A stretch of DNA of 5,123 nt from Deltaproteobacteria bacterium. Lineage in GTDB: Bacteria > Desulfobacterota > Syntrophia > Syntrophales > UBA2210. Made by a program: the position numbers and the translations under genes. Location of the stretch: NCBI GenBank assembly GCA_019314085.1, contig JAFCZZ010000144.1:1-5123 (forward strand), written 5' to 3'. The notes under the pieces were generated by a model. It was not told where the DNA came from. It did no database searches and was given only the letters and a program-made list of their open reading frames with translations. Every line of letters begins with the position of its first letter. The first letter of the stretch is position 1. Below, one piece after another: positions 4,795 to 5,123 of this stretch.

Positions 4795-5123
4795 ATGAAC
4801 AATAAACTGAAGGTATCTGTTGGGGTACTCCTTGTGTTCGTTCTCGGAATCGTCGCGGGATCTTTCGGAACGCAGGCCTATATGAAATACCGTTCCTCTC
4901 ACTTTGTCCAGAGAGGCCACGAGGCGCGGGCGGAACGGTTTGTGGAAAGACTCTCGCGCGATCTCGACCTGACCGGGGCACAGCAGGCTGAAATCGGAAC
5001 AATCGTCAGGGAATCGCACCGGAAACTTGCCCAGATCAGCCAGAGGTGCCAGCCTGAGATACGGGGAATCATGGAGCACGACTTCGGGATGATACGTGAA
5101 CTCCTCACCGATGATCAGAGAGA
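4795..5123 (+). CDS. Membrane-anchored periplasmic sensor-like protein (CnrX/CpxP-type), 5' part
   Basis: First 109 codons of a protein that runs off the window. The translation starts MNNKLKVSVGVLLVFVLGIV; residues 5-27 form a membrane anchor or uncleaved signal (no clear AxA site or lipobox). The rest is charged and helical. An LTxxQ-type motif, LTGAQ, is at 59-63, followed by QAEIGTIVRESHRKL and a second helix through about 103, with a probable second motif starting at LTDDQ (104-108). This is the pattern of the CpxP/CnrX/ZraP helical-hairpin family. Possible metal ligands are His36, His42, His75, Cys85, His95 and Met99. The His95-x3-Met99 spacing equals that of the His119/Met123 pair in the CnrX metal site, as recalled, but CnrX's His-x3-His pair is not present. 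It most likely acts with the preceding membrane protein as sensor for the sigma factor. The start is fixed by the preceding stop at 4758 and the repeat-borne ribosome binding site. Confidence 0.8.
   Translation, partial: MNNKLKVSVGVLLVFVLGIVAGSFGTQAYMKYRSSHFVQRGHEARAERFVERLSRDLDLTGAQQAEIGTIVRESHRKLAQISQRCQPEIRGIMEHDFGMIRELLTDDQR

Noticed and set aside
4402..5079. 225-codon minus-strand reading frame with an FPFPFP stretch.
   Set aside because: The Phe-Pro repeat is only the complement of the GGGAAA array, and the frame overlaps three well-supported plus-strand genes.

Overview
The window looks like a chromosomal envelope-stress or efflux locus from a Gram-negative bacterium of moderately high GC content. 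The evidence is an outer-membrane lipoprotein efflux channel, a periplasmic adaptor, an inner-membrane RND permease, and Spy/CpxP-type periplasmic proteins. The protein style suggests a deltaproteobacterium (Desulfobacterota/Geobacter-like), but this is only an impression and was not tested by a search.

Left half (1-2892, all minus strand): a tightly packed tripartite pump operon, read right to left. It contains a TolC/NodT-family outer-membrane lipoprotein (1432-2892), a HlyD/AcrA-type adaptor (156-1424), and the first 43 codons of an AcrB-type RND permease (131 down to 1, cut by the window edge). The gaps are 7 and 24 bases, and the adaptor's likely ribosome binding site lies in the last codons of the channel gene.

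Centre (2893-3121): a divergent control region. It holds two outward-facing promoter-like elements with the identical form TTGTAACC-N16-CGACTA, one for the pump operon and one for a secreted Spy/CpxP-like protein. The form (AAC-containing -35, CGAC-type -10) is that of promoters read by ECF sigma factors.

Right half (3122-5123, plus strand): a Spy/CpxP-like periplasmic protein (3122-3655), a 189-base gap with several inverted repeats and a weak promoter candidate, and then a three-gene signalling cassette. The cassette consists of an ECF sigma factor (3845-4447), a small single-pass membrane protein that overlaps it by 4 bases and is probably its anti-sigma factor (4444-4758), and a membrane-anchored periplasmic protein of the CnrX/CpxP type (4795-5123, cut by the window edge). 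A GGGAAA repeat with six G-tracts fills the gap before this last gene and includes its ribosome binding site.

Proposed working model (inference): the periplasmic sensor and the small membrane protein hold the ECF sigma factor inactive. A periplasmic signal (metal, misfolded protein or toxic compound) releases it. The sigma factor then fires both TTGTAACC-N16-CGACTA promoters, producing the RND pump and the periplasmic chaperone together. The layout parallels the CnrYXH-CnrCBA metal-resistance system of Cupriavidus, but the gene order differs and the pump resembles drug/solvent-type (HAE) rather than heavy-metal RND pumps.
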